Below, piece by piece: positions 45,701 to 57,581 of a stretch of 64,000 nt of DNA. The first letter of the stretch is position 1; the number at the start of each line of letters is the position of its first letter. Origin of the DNA: Ascidia mentula (Eukaryota > Chordata > Ascidiacea > Phlebobranchia > Ascidiidae); contig OX387199.1 of NCBI GenBank assembly GCA_947561715.1, positions 8,561,001 to 8,625,000 on the forward strand. Reading direction: 5' to 3'. Under the pieces are notes generated by a model. It made no database searches. It was not told where the DNA came from and was given only the letters and a program-made list of their open reading frames with translations. The translations under genes and the position numbers were made by a program.

Positions 45701-48700
45701 TCGGTTAGCAAATGACTTTGGTCGCTGTAAGGACACGTACTTACTTCCCAAAACAAATCGGCCAAGTTAAAAAATCACTGGAGTTGGTATCGCTGACTTC
45801 GTTAAAATCTTTTCCATTTGTTCATATGCTTAACACCAATGCGTGGTTCTTTGTCCGCAAGGTAAGTATTACATCCGGTCTGTTAATCGAGGTAATGCGT
45901 TGCCCGCTTATGACACGTCAATGTAATTCTTTGGCTGTACCACGTCGTGTTGTTGCTTTCTAATTGGCTGACTCACATATGGGCGTGTATTTTCGATGCA
46001 AGCTGTACACCGAACCAAACAGTATGTTGTTGCTAAACAGTTGATAGTTTAGAATATGTATTGTATTAAATTGATATTTGTCACCACTTGACAAAGAGAT
46101 TATGACAAGGCAAAACATGTTTGAATTCGAACCTTTTTAACTAAGTACTGCGTATTGGAATCATAATCCAAGTGTACAATGTGTCAATTTTAACATGCAA
46201 ATAAAAGCTTAAACATTGCCTCCTAAAACATCAACAATAATGCATGCTCATAAACTTCCTATTTGAATTACAGACGGGTCAGCCTAACTTGGTGTCACCA
46301 GCTTTTCGGGGCATCCAGCCACCGCCTTCTATACCGTTACCCCAGCTCCACCAGCCTCCATATCAGATGGCACCACAACAGTACTTTTTGTCAGACGTTC
46401 CTCCGCATTATCCACGTTCAGCTGGTTAGTGAAACTGTTTCTTGTTATAGAATGCTGTAGTTTCTAGTTCTACTACACCCTTTGTAAGAAACTGTCCTAA
46501 AGTTACGTAAAACGACCAAAAAATTTCTTTGCAATTTCCATAAAGTTGGCTATAACGTCCCCAACCGTGGTATTGATTCGTCCATGATGATTTGGCCACT
46601 ACACAAGCCTAAATTGTCAGCGTTTTTTAAATTTTTTGAAAAAAAATTATCAATCCACACCACCTATTGTTGCGCTGGAGAACTATGCGGCGGCCGCATT
46701 TTTAACAGCTATTTCCGATAACGCAGTCCACCGGTGAATGTTTCATTCCGTGTAAAGTTGCGTCATCAACTCGTAACCCACATACCAGTATCTTATTTTG
46801 CGTTGATGATATGACACAGCTAGTACTATGATCCGGCCTATGTTGTTGCTACGCTAAGATCAAGGGACAATTTCTGCCAAAGATTTTATTTATTTCCATA
46901 CAGATCACCCCATGCCTAACAACGATTTTGTATTACTTACTTCAAGTTCTATTTCCATGCTATAATAGATAAAGCAGTGCTGCTTTAGTTGCTTATTAAG
47001 CAAACTTTACAAAAAACGAAGCCAAGCCCACAAGAAACCATGTGGGATGTTACTTGGTATATATAAATATATATCCATAGCACGGCATATATAATTTAAC
47101 ATTGTTGTTTTTAAATTTTCTCAAAGGCTATCCACCTCCATATCATTTCGTTAACCATCCAACAGCAGTACCAGGAGAACATCCGCGTTTGCCTCCTAAT
47201 ATTCCCCCACCTGCTCTGACGAGACCCATGATGGGAAGTTACATGTAAGTTAAAATGATGTAATTTAACATCTAAAACTTTGTAGCCTCACTGAATTTGA
47301 AATTATTTCATAAATGTACAGTTGGCAAGTTATGATAAAATTCCACCAAAGTTAGTGTGTATACAGGTTACCATGTCTTAAAATAAAATCTTATTTTTAG
47401 GCAAATGGGCCCTGAGGGTCCCATGTTTGTTCCCAGTTATCCCTACCAGGTACCCCCACCTCCTCACTTTCTCCCAGCCACCATTCCAGTTCCTGCTACC
47501 AGTGCACACCCTGGTCTGTACAGGACCATGTCACCAGTGCGACCGGAAGCATATGGTAAGTTTAATGCAGAAACAGTGAATACCTATTGGTGCTTGCCAT
47601 GCATAGGCGCTTAGTTCGGGGGGGGGGAAGGTTTTTAAAAAAAACGAGTGGCTATTATGCGTGTCTGTCCGCACCATGTAACTCGTCGCATTCGTAACGT
47701 TATAACAAAAAAGACCTAAAAACAATGTATTTACTAAGGTTCATGTTATAAGAAAATTAGGTATAAACTCAGCACATTTGGCAACCGAAGTTCAACGCTC
47801 TATTTTGGCTCCATAAAAAAAATGTGTATAATATACAATAAATCCAAAAAATTCTAGTTCACTGCAACAGTCACAGGCTGCACTGTCGAGACCTTGGTCA
47901 AAACAGTATGGGCACAACTATCCCTGCAGCTCAATAAATGAAAACTGAAAATAGGTTTTGACCACCAGGTATCATAATTCAGCTCAATAAATATTATGGC
48001 TCAAGATTATGCTTCTACAAAATAATGTAAATTATCATTATATAACTTTGGCACACCAGTACATTTTTATTTATTTATTTTGATTTCTGTGCTAAAAATG
48101 TATTAATTGCTTGTGTATCAAAGGGTAAACCAACTCCTGCTAATTTAAATAATTTGCAGCTCCATAAAGCATAACTGGCTCATTTTATGCTAAAGGTTGG
48201 CTTTTGGTTAGTTTGTATCTGACGACTTTTCAGCAAAATGGTTTAAATCCTATTTGTTTTTGTGTTGAATTAGTTTTAATGTTTAAAAGAAATATTTGTT
48301 TAGGCGGACAATTATTATCTGGTTACTCATCACCGCAATCAGCAAATATAACTGGACAACCTGTGTATATGGTAGCAGATACCACCTTTATTCCACCACA
48401 GGTAAATTTTCCATTGAAAAGTCTTTATGCAGAATCGTTTAAATGTATGGCCTCATCCAGTTAGTGACTATTTAAAATGTGAATTATAGTTTTTAATGAA
48501 GCTTTAAATTTTCCAGTGCCGATCACTTGGTTAAAAAATTTTTCGTCATATGTTTAGGTTATGAAAATGCAACTCACGCAAAATGTAGCAACAACCAGTG
48601 CTCCTGTAACTCCACCAAAAGAAACAGCAGCCCCTGCAAAATACATCCTCTCGGACAGTCCAATTCCATCAAGTAGTATCGCCAGTGTTTTAACACCACC

Positions 48701-48776
48701 TCGCCACCAAAAGGGTACTGTGGATCAAAAACGAGTAAAACCCAAACTTGCTATTTCATTTTCTGGAAAAAAGTAA
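27775..48776 (+). CDS. XRN1: 5'-3' exoribonuclease 1 (XRN1), about 44 exons
   Basis: Cytoplasmic exonuclease that degrades decapped mRNA. It starts [15 protein letters not shown]. Early exons: 27775-27849, 28102-28233, 28516-28616, 28722-28819, 29097-29206, 29282-29439, 29860-29986, 30093-30329, 30593-30749, 30811-30956, 31241-31338, 31605-31761, 32017-32136, 32413-32582, 32863-32991, 33448-33595, 33832-33936. Others lie near 34161, 34690, 35485, 35661, 36038, 36196, 36441, 36780, 37070, 37293, 37982, 38172, 38338, 38660, 39143, 39402, 39537, 42270, 42720, 43376, 44808, 45440, 46274, 47127, 47400, 48303 and 48557-48776. Nuclease motifs: [57 protein letters not shown]. Middle exons carry the XRN1-specific folds ([37 protein letters not shown]3-like). 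The tail is low-complexity and rich in Pro, Ser and Gln. My exon sum is about 1,900 codons; tail edges are less certain. Confidence 0.93.
33130..33182 (-). ncRNA. Type I hammerhead ribozyme in an XRN1 intron
   Basis: Read on the - strand from 33182: helix I strand AGCTGCA; core CTGATGA; helix II GACC-TTTTA-GGTC; core GAAA (the last A opens helix III); helix III ACAG with loop TGACCAT and CTGT; cleavage triplet GTC; helix I return strand TGCAGCT, fully complementary to AGCTGCA. All conserved core positions are present and the three helices are fully paired, so self-cleavage after the C of GTC is predicted. It lies in the intron 32992-33447, antisense to XRN1, so it would act in a transcript of the other strand. 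Short type I hammerheads are known in Penelope-like retroelements and related small retrozymes; the flanks here show no coding. Confidence 0.8.
37645..37954. mobile_element. MITE-like insert in an XRN1 intron
   Basis: The ends CAGGGCTCTAATTAGCGG and, reversed, CAGGATTCGAATTAGCAG match at 13 of 18 positions, so this 310 bp may be a small inverted-repeat element of hAT-like type (CAGGG tips). It holds dispersed GCGAA/TTCGC motifs and no gene. The flanking 8 bp (AGATATTA and TGTTACTA) agree only in part. Confidence 0.35.
39859..42269. other. Largest XRN1 intron (2.4 kb)
   Basis: It lies between the exon ending at 39858 and the exon starting at 42270. No gene is supported; the longest frame (41440-41811) resembles nothing I know. 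No clear terminal repeats were found. Confidence 0.4.
42447..42497 (+). ncRNA. Decayed hammerhead relative in an XRN1 intron
   Basis: The + strand reads AGCTGCACTGATGAGATT, then TTTAGTCATAACAATGATCC and TATCTGTAACTCA. It matches the intact hammerhead of 33130-33182 through helix I, CTGATGAG and most of helix II and III, but the GAAA box and the cleavage triplet are changed, so it should be inactive. The 5' flank GTCAACAAAGCTGCACT also resembles 34537-34555 (GTCAACAAGCTACACT), a third, weaker copy. Confidence 0.55.
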
Positions 48777-49588
48777 ATTCAAGGCTGTAAGATGTGTGTT
48801 TATTTAAACCTGCTCTTTCTGTAAAAAAGATGTGTAAATGTACACTAGAATGTGTGTTGTTTTGGGGCTACGTGTACTCAAGAACATTTTTACTTCTGTA
48901 ACATGTGTAGACGGGATCGTGTTTTAGCCTGTGATTGTTGTGTAAATAATAGTCGTGCATTCGTTAATTTTTACCATTATGCAGACTTTCATCCATTGCT
49001 GTTTTATGATCGTTACTTTTATCTAAACAAGCTGTATTATGGTCAGTAAACTCTGCTGCTACAACTGTTGTGTTTTGTGAGGTATTTTTTTGATTTTCTG
49101 AACTGCCTTTTATACTAGGTAATTAAGAACAAAAAAGACAGTGTTTAAAGAGTGTTTGTGGATTCTTTTTTTTGTTCAGATTCACACCAGGCTTATTGAA
49201 AAAACAATGAAAGAAATTACAAGGCGACATATTGAAATCCTTTTGTTTTAACCTGGATTAGTAAGTTTTAGATCTTGTGCGACAGATTTACGAACATTGT
49301 GGCTGTCATAGGGTATGCATTCACCTCCGTAATGAATCAAACCATGAGCAGCAAGAAGCAGTGAAAAGTGGTTGGTAATAGAACAGTAGGAATAGGACAC
49401 AAAGACAAAGGAAAGATTACGGCCCAAAACTGTGAAAACAATTTCCAACATTTTTTTAGTAAGCATCGAGTGATGCAAGACATGAAACAATACAATTAAA
49501 TACAGCAGTTTTGGCACAAAATGCAGTATTGATTTTGCATTTGGAAGTGTCAGAATAGTTCACAAGTGTCTTAATAAAGCCCAGTTAT
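48777..49588. other. 3' region between convergent XRN1 and CKS
   Basis: The 3' UTRs of XRN1 (+) and CKS (-) should share this stretch. No other gene is supported. On the + strand I see no canonical AATAAA directly after the XRN1 stop. Confidence 0.4.
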
Positions 49589-50006
49589 TTATGAGCAGGT
49601 CTTTGGCTTCTCCCGTCGAAACAGTAAAATATGTGGCTCTACAAAACATTAGGAATTGGATAGGCATTTATAACTCTACTGAATAATCAATACGAAATCA
49701 TCTAATTACCAGGTTCATGCTTCATGTAATGAATCCATCCCTGACTTTGTTGGACACCAAGACTACGCCACTCAGCTTCAGACATTAAATGTGACTTGGG
49801 AACAAGTTTGCTAATCTCACGGGGCAGCATTACATGTCTGCAACAACAAAATTTAGGTGTCCAACTTTCAAGTCCCATATCAGAACATTTGTAAATACGA
49901 TCACATACAAGTAACTCAACAAACAAAATAATTAATAAACAGTACTACACCTGTACTCATAAATGTCATCATAATACTTGTCCGAGTAGTATATTTCGTT
50001 CGTCAT
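49589..50006 (-). CDS. CKS: Cyclin-dependent kinase regulatory subunit CKS1/2 (three exons)
   Basis: Exons 50006-49951, 49837-49710 and 49638-49589 join in frame to 77 residues, the normal family size (79 in human). The start [19 protein letters not shown], the centre [20 protein letters not shown], then [17 protein letters not shown], and the end [12 protein letters not shown] are near-identical with vertebrate CKS. The phosphate-binding residues (K11, R20, S51, W54 and R71 in human numbering) and the HxPEPH hinge loop used for strand exchange are kept. It binds CDKs and phosphorylated partners in cell-cycle control. It lies head to head with Orai (about 0.9 kb or more between starts) and converges with XRN1. 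I cannot say whether it is a CKS1 or CKS2 orthologue. Confidence 0.95.
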
Positions 50007-50901
50007 CTCAAATAACTTTCTGTCAAGTTGACTTTAAACGTGTAAACAGAGCAGACTTTTTACGCAGAACAAAATTAATTAGTCACCTAAAAATTAACCA
50101 ATTCCAAGTATGTTCTGCCGAAAATACAACGAGACGATTAAACTAAAAATTGCTTTTTTTGTTATTGTTAAAGCCATTCTGGAGAAGTAGTTCACACAAC
50201 TTAACTTTTCGTAAATTTTCACTGAATTTCTTTCAAACCGAAAATCCATTTGGCTCCCTTTTTATCATTGGCTAAAATAGTCACGTGACTGCATAAACAT
50301 TTTACATTTTTGCCCAAAAAATTACAAGAAAAATTATTCATTATTTATTTTGTCAGTCGTAATGGCATTACACGAAATAATTATTGCATTTTCATTTCAT
50401 TACTTTACAAATCCATAGTATTCTAAAAACTATATGTGCACAACGCATTATTTGATTGGTTTATTTTTTAATTTCGGCTGTGAAGCAAAAATACTGTTTG
50501 GTGGTTTGATTAAGTACAGGAAGTTAATTTGCCCTCAAGGTAAGTGAGTATGTTGTTTTTAGCCACTTATATGCGATTAACTTTTGCTTGAAACCATTTT
50601 TGGGAACCAGGTGGTCCAGGAAAATTCGGATTGCCCAACCGTGAATTATACGTCATTGTTTTTATTTTTTGTTGAACTTTTTTGTAACTGCAGTCTCACA
50701 CTTACCACATGTGATCGAAAATTAATAGCAATATTTTGTGTTCAAATTTAGATCCTTATAATTTGCTATAGAAACCTGTTGTTGAATATATGGTGTTGTT
50801 TCAGTGTGTTATTAACAAAAAAGGCAAACATTGGCAGTATTTACACCAAAAACACTATTTATTACAAATTATGTCGTTCAATAAATTTTACTGATAAGAA
50901 A
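50007..50901. promoter_or_regulatory. Shared upstream region of CKS (-) and Orai (+)
   Basis: No coding is seen. CCAAT/ATTGG-type boxes occur at about 50270 (TCATTGGCTAAAA, followed by TCACGTGACT, an E-box) and at 50455 (TTTGATTGG). CCAAT plus E-box is usual for cell-cycle promoters such as CKS, so this region may drive CKS and perhaps Orai. Confidence 0.3.
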
Positions 50902-53900
50902 ATGTCAGTTATACTTGAAAAGCAAACACCAACTGATGGAAACGATCACCACTCCAGACTCAGTCTTTATTCTAGAGGTGTGCCATCTGTTGTTATTGGT
51001 GTTTACAATCATTTGGTTCTGAATAAAATGTATGTGCTTCGCATGCGAATACATGCTTGGTAGTGAACATAAAAAAGCATGCAATGTTATTTTGTCATGC
51101 TTTTGGTGTTGATGCAGCAGTTAAGGGATGTTTTTGGTGTTTTTTTTCCATAATGCAGTGATTGTTTTTCTGCATGTAAACCAGATTGGAAGGTTTGTTT
51201 TTTGTGTGGAGGATTTTGTTTCGGCGATTCTTAACTGCGTGGACAATTGCAACGTTTTTTCGTATCTTAATGGATTAGCTCATTAATATTGCGCAGATTA
51301 TTGGTAAATTTTCATTTTTTATTTAATCTGGTATATTAAACAGATCTCATACAGGTACTGACCTGATCTATGCACATTTTATGTACGAGGTTGTATAAAC
51401 ATAATCCTAATTGGAAAAAATGATGTGAACAGAGATGAAATCATATTCTTTACAATTTTATTAGCAATTCATTCAAAAAAATTAACTAGTTACAAATACC
51501 AGAAACATCATTGACTATAGTCGGCAGTATGGCCATTTGCCTTTAAAAAATCCTTTGTGAATATTATAACTTTCGAATCTGATACACAATATTTAGTTGA
51601 TACTTTAACCATGTATGATTGCATGATGCAATTTGCATCTAACATATTTTTCATGATAGTATGAATTGGATTTGTACAATTGTGTTGTTTTGTATTACCT
51701 TTAGTTTCCTTTTACATAAAGACTTGATTTTTGTTTATACTAAAATGTATATATATATATATATTGAATTGAAAATAAACTCACTGTTGTATTGGTAAGA
51801 AGGAACCCTTCATTGCCATGCTTCAGAGCACTATTAGTCACTAAAACTAACCCTTTATATTTTTCTGTGACAAAACATCTTGAAAGAAGATTTTTCTCTA
51901 GATGTTTATAAATGCATGTTTCACATGTTTGCAAAAACAATTGTGGTTGATTTGTTCTTCATTGTAACACTTTTGTTTCACCAGACATTACCAAGTCTGT
52001 CTATTAGTTTTGAGGGCAACTTTTTTGAAACAGGTAGCACATATAGCGGTGGAAATCGCCTGTACATTCAAGGGAACATGACCACCCAGTGGCGACAACT
52101 TTACCTCAGCAGAGCTAAGTTGAAGGCAGTGAGCCGTACGTCAGCATTGATTGCTGGCTTTGCTATGGTAAGTGTATTGTTTCCTGACATTGGCTTTACT
52201 TTGCTTTGGAACATGTAATTAAAAGTTTTTTGCACAAGTATGTATAACATGCTTATCACTGGTATAAAGGTTATTCACTATAAGTACTGGGATTGTGTAA
52301 ATAATAAGATTAATGAAAAACACTTTTATCTGAATTTCAATTGTTCTTTATGAAAAATATAGAAGTATAATATACTATGTACTTACTACTTATTAACAAA
52401 AAATGTTCTATAAGCGCAACATCAGTGTACGGATGCAAACTAATGGTTTTCAGGTTGCAATGGTTGAAGTTCAGCTTGACAGGGATGTACGTTATGACCC
52501 GACTCTGCTCATAATGTTCTCGTGTGTCACCACTTGCTTGGTTGCAGTTCATCTTTTTGCTTTGATGATTTCAACATGCATGTTGCCTAATATTGAGGCT
52601 GTGTCAAACATTCACCATGCCAAGGCTGTAGGTCATATGTATATATATTATACTCACAAGTCTTTTATCATCTGACTGTTCATACTGTACATGTTATATA
52701 ATGCTTCCGGGTTTTCTATACTTTTCTTTGTAAATTACAACTGTGGCATAATTGCATAAAATTGTAGTTTTGGCATGTTGTTTTGTCATTTAGATTGAAC
52801 AATCTCCCCACCTCAGAATGAGAAATTACATTGAGATTGCATGGATTCTTTCAACAGGTATATATATGTCACAGGAAAGTGTAGTTTAGTCTTTTGGGTC
52901 ATGTGTGAACAATTTACGGCATTGGTAGCTATGTTAACAAGCCTTAGATGCAATTATACATTGCAGGGGTTGGTCTCATTCTGTTCATGATTGAAATTGC
53001 TTTGTTGATTTGGTTGAAATTCGAAACATTAGGACAATCTTCATCTGTTGATTGTACCACTTGCAACAACACCAGTACAAATCCCCAACAAAATGGTATA
53101 CATTATACAAGTGGATTAGCTTTTATACACTTTTGTTTTCTATGGCATACAATTAACATCAACAATAATGTTCAATCTGCTGTTTTTGTGCCATCATCAA
53201 CTTTAGTTGCTTTGCAGAAACCGAAAGTAAAAACTTTACTCTTTCTAGTAAACAATGGAACTGTTCCTGCCTGGGTTGCTACTGGTGTGCTTATCCCAGT
53301 GGTGTTTCTGTTCATTGCATTTGCTGCCTACTTCTACCGTACTTTAGCTGAACACAAGTACACAATGTTTAAAGATGCATTCAATGAACTTGAAATATTG
53401 GAAAGGGAGATGAAGACTGAAGGTATAAATGGCAAATTTTGTGAATATCTGTTATTTGCATATTTGCTGGTCATGCTTGAGATAACTTTGACCTCATTTA
53501 ACCTTGACATTGCAAGAAGATTTTTGTTGCAAGAGATGCCTGCCTTAAGTAAGGCAGTCATTAACGCTGAAACTATGTGTCATGCACTTGCTAGGCTATG
53601 TTTTAGATTAAATTAGTATGCGTGTCATATACGTTTATAGTTTTGTTTATCTATAAACACTACCTTCTGCTACCAATCCCATTTGTCGTGTAGGGGTTAT
53701 TTCCTCTTCACAATCTTGTGACATCACAGTGGGATTATAAACAGTAGGTCTGGATATGCTGTAATGACTGCAGATTATTTTTGTAAACCTACACAGTTGG
53801 TCAATGGACAAACTGCCACACTGTAAATTGACATTGCGGGGTGTTCTAAAAAACTTCTTACACAAAGTTGACATTGATGTAACTAGTTCTCATATCTTAG

Positions 53901-54573
53901 AAATTCCCCAAAAGCTTTTGAATGTGACTTAACATTACCCAACACACAAAATTTACCAATCTACTGATTTATCATTCTAGTAATATCCTAAATAAATGCA
54001 TTAATGTGTATAAAAATTATTTGCGAACTATAAATGACTTTTTAGTTAATGCAGTGCCGCCAAATTTTAAACTATGACACTAAAATTCTATAACACCACC
54101 CCAGAAATTTACTTTTTTAAGATTCTGTGTTTTTTTTTACTGCCTTACCTTGCTTTTTAATGAACTCATTGTGATGGCAGTAATACAATCACTAGATGGC
54201 AGTAACAGTGACCGGCGTGTGAAAAAAAAGATTTTTTTACTCCAACTAATATACCTCACTGGCCACAGTAAATTAGGTAAATTTTTTGTGCCTATAAAAA
54301 GTTGCGTACAGTTCCTAAACCCTGCTTGGTGTAATAAATAAGTGTGAGGTACTTATTTATCATGCAAGTGTTTCAACAGCTGAAATGTCCCGTCTTCATC
54401 CAAACGCCAATTTGGAACATGGCTATCACCAGTCTGTAAGTCGAATGCACTCTGGTGCATCCATGCAAAGCCATGCTCCATCGGACCATCTACAACCAAT
54501 ACCAAGTCTGGATATAAATGGAAGAAGTCAAGCTTCAAGTCTAAGTGGACATTTCTCTGTAGACCCTGTTTGA
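50902..54573 (+). CDS. ORAI: Orai calcium release-activated calcium channel
   Basis: Pore subunit of store-operated calcium entry in the plasma membrane, gated by STIM. Firm exons: 51985-52167, 52454-52627, 52794-52857, 52967-53095, 53249-53422 and 54380-54573. The core reads [26 protein letters not shown], then [11 protein letters not shown] (pore helix with selectivity Glu), [39 protein letters not shown], a third and fourth membrane helix ([42 protein letters not shown]) and the cytosolic coiled helix [13 protein letters not shown] that binds STIM. The extracellular TM3-TM4 loop has [10 protein letters not shown] with N-glycosylation sites. The first exon is unsure: an ATG at 50902 ([13 protein letters not shown]) is followed by donors whose phase needs GGT|GTGCC. 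The start could instead be within the second exon. Confidence 0.9.
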
Positions 54574-55501
54574 GTTGGTTTCTTTGCTACCTTGTTGGCC
54601 AATTTTTTAATGGTTAGCAAAGCCAAGTTTTTAATAGTGTGAAAGTATTACTTTTGGAAAGACCTAGCAACTATTTTCTGTTTGTGCAATAGATCTACAT
54701 GCATGTGCAACATATGTTTGACGCTGCTGTAGATTTGGGTTTAAATATCTGCAGTTACCCCATGTAACAATCATTTGCACAACCACTAGTACTGAGAAGT
54801 GTTCGAGCATAAGGTCTTGTGAAAATAAGAAATAATTTGGCCAATTCCAGTCCATCTTAAATAAAAAAAATTGTCGCCGTAAAACCAGTATTTTAACTTG
54901 AAAAGTTGTAAGCGTTATGTTTTGATTTGTTGTTGTATACATTTGCACTGTTCTAGATAAATGCTGTCTAAAATGAGCTGCCGCTCGGTGTTCTATTGTA
55001 TTGACACAAATTTATTAATAAAAGCAAAACCAGTACTGTTTGTTTGAGACCTGATTTTCCAATAGTTTACAACCCCAGCCATGCATGTTATTATTGTGCT
55101 ACAGTCCTTTATAAGCACATGATTTGCAGTTTATTGAGTCTCATGTTTGGCTTGGGCAGTATAAGTGCATGTCACAGTGCGTTCATCCAAGATTCTTTTG
55201 GTTTAGTCATCATCCGACAGATGTGATTTTTCGGCGGTTGAAATTACATCATGTGAATCGACCAGTTCCACCTAAAAATTTGTGGCAAATAGAGTATTAC
55301 ATAACCTGTTCCATTGTCATGTTAATGTACTGGGTGAATCACTAAAAAAAGCCTTTTCAGTTTTAAACACACAACAGTTAACACATATTCTTTTAGGCTG
55401 ATGCTAGTTTACTGGACCAGATTAGTGAAAATGCATGGCCATCAAAATAAATTTTAGTTTGGAGTTGCGAGTCAAATAGACAATTTTCGATATTTCCTGT
55501 A
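54574..55501. other. Orai 3' UTR and convergent spacer to MORN3
   Basis: AATAAA signals occur at about 55016-55021. The - strand here may hold a further 3' exon of MORN3 around 55390-55430, but no acceptor gives a good frame. Otherwise nothing is recognised. Confidence 0.35.
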
Positions 55502-57581
55502 TTATACCTTGGGAATTGGATAAACAGTTGGTTCTGGCGCACCCTCACGTCCAAAGTCAACCATAGAGCCACACTTTGGCACATCTTCGACCCACACTCC
55601 CTCATAAAGCTAAAAGTGCCAAACAGCAAAAAGTTAACTCGAAAGCTGAATAGATATTTTCTGGTACCACATAAACATTTATACATGCATAGGTTCAAGT
55701 TTTTTTCTAAGTGCAAGCATTTCCATGTAAAACAAATATTTTATTATATTATGCATTTTAAGTATACTCTGTTGATTCTGTCAAGCCTATTCAACAATAT
55801 GAAAAAGGCAAATACAAAACTGCTGATTTTACTTAACATTTTAATTGTCATGCAACAACCTTCACCAAGAGTATTTCATAAATAAATCAGTGGTTTTGTA
55901 TTGCCAGAAGAGCCTTATTTTCTTCAATACACATACTTATATTTCTTTTTACCTGGCCAGTGTCCAAGTAGAAAAACTGTCCTCGTCCATTTTTCTTTCC
56001 ACCCTTCCACTCACCTTCATAGCGATTTTCATTTGCTGTACAAAATTCATTACATTATTTTCATCACTCTTTAGCACCCCTTACAAGAAACCCTTAACAT
56101 GAAAATATTATTATCTACTGTTCCTAACTTAGACAAGCCGACAAATTTTGTTTAACTTTACTATTATTACGACATATTACAACACATGCAAAACATACGG
56201 TGGAAACTTCAGAGAGAAAATTTAGCCTGTGACGTAAAGTGCAAAATAGCAGAAGCACAGTATGTGTAAATTGGTGATAGAGAGTATATACATACATGGT
56301 CATAGCTTGGTTTAAAAACAATAATTATACTACCATACCTAGCCTAAGCATTCCTCTTCCATTGCACTTGTCTTCATCCCATTCTCCTTCATAGACAGAT
56401 CCATCGGAAAAATACATTCTTCCCCATCCACACCTGTTATCAGCATACCACTCTCCTTCATAGTATTCAGTGTCATTGTAGAAAAATGTCCCATAACCCT
56501 GCACATGTAACAAAAACCTTGCATGAAAATGATTTTTCACAGCTCCAATTGCATGTTTGCATGGACTAAGCAATTAATAGTTACCATAATGGTATATAAG
56601 ATTGAGATTTAGTGATATATTATTCTGATGGTAAGCTATATTATAAACAATGCAGACATTTCAAACAAACACAGTTACTGCTAATCAGACTCAAACTATG
56701 TGAAACAATCTGGGAACTAATGTTGTTTACTCACAGATTTCCAACTTTGGCATTTACTTTTCACATTACCCACCCTTAACTCTTTTGCACCTTTTTTTGC
56801 AATCATTCAATTCTGTTTACAAAATAATTGGAAATTTGGAAAGTATATACTAGGAAAACATCTTTTGATTATGGACATTAATTTACGTTATTTCTCACAA
56901 CAAAAATACACTCCTTTAAAATAGCAAAGTAAATATATGATATATCCACCACAATTTTTTGCAGATATTTGCTGATAATTCGCACAAAAAATATCAGCTA
57001 ATGCATCAACATAGACCTACAACCAAGTGTTCTCATAATCCGTGCCATCGAAATTCGTTTAAAAGTCCTCTAGGCAAATTACCGAACAAACTTTCCAATT
57101 TGGGTTCTGACTAGGATAACATTAACAGCTTATTAAAATGGTTTAACTAACTTACATGCTTCATATCATTTTTCCATCCACCAGAATATTGCTTTTTAAA
57201 TTTTTCAGCTGCTTTGTCTGGAAAGCTCAGTGTCCCAAACCCATTTCGCTTTCCATTTTTCCAGTCACCATCATAGATCCCACCAGAACTTTTCCAGTGA
57301 TATGTTCCCTTTCCTGCAAATAACATAACTATGTAGCCTACATATATAATGTGGTGGGAATACAATAGGTATAGTACACTTTCGCAAATTGAACTAGTTC
57401 CTACACCGCTACCAAACATAGTTAAAAAGAACTCACCATGTTTCTTGTTGTTTAACCATTCACCAGTGTACTCATTGCCGTTTACAGAATATACAGTATG
57501 GTGCAAACCTTTCTTTTGCGCTTTATAATCCCAAGAATGCCAAAGTGGTTCCGAAAGTTTGGGCTTGGACACATGCGGCAT
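55502..57581 (-). CDS. MORN3: MORN repeat-containing protein 3
   Basis: Exons 57581-57437, 57313-57156, 56498-56339, 56035-55953 and 55609-55502 join in frame to 217 residues (human about 240). The start MPHVSKPKLSEPLWHSWDYK, KKGLHHTVYSVNG and the closing MVDFGREGAPEPTVYPIP agree with human MORN3 throughout. Six or seven MORN units (YxGEWxxxxxHGxGxx) are seen: YTGEWLNNKKHGKGTY, YDGDWKNGKRNGFGTL, YSGGWKNDMKHGYGTF, YEGEWYADNRCGWGRM, YEGEWDEDKCNGRGML, YEGEWKGGKKNGRGQF. MORN3 is known from sperm and ciliary contexts. The last exon reads through AAG into GTA TAA, so it either ends with a short tail or is spliced to another 3' exon at that GTATAA donor. Confidence 0.92.

Noticed and set aside
53334-53561. 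- strand frame over Orai exon 6
   Set aside because: Antisense shadow of the Orai coding exon.
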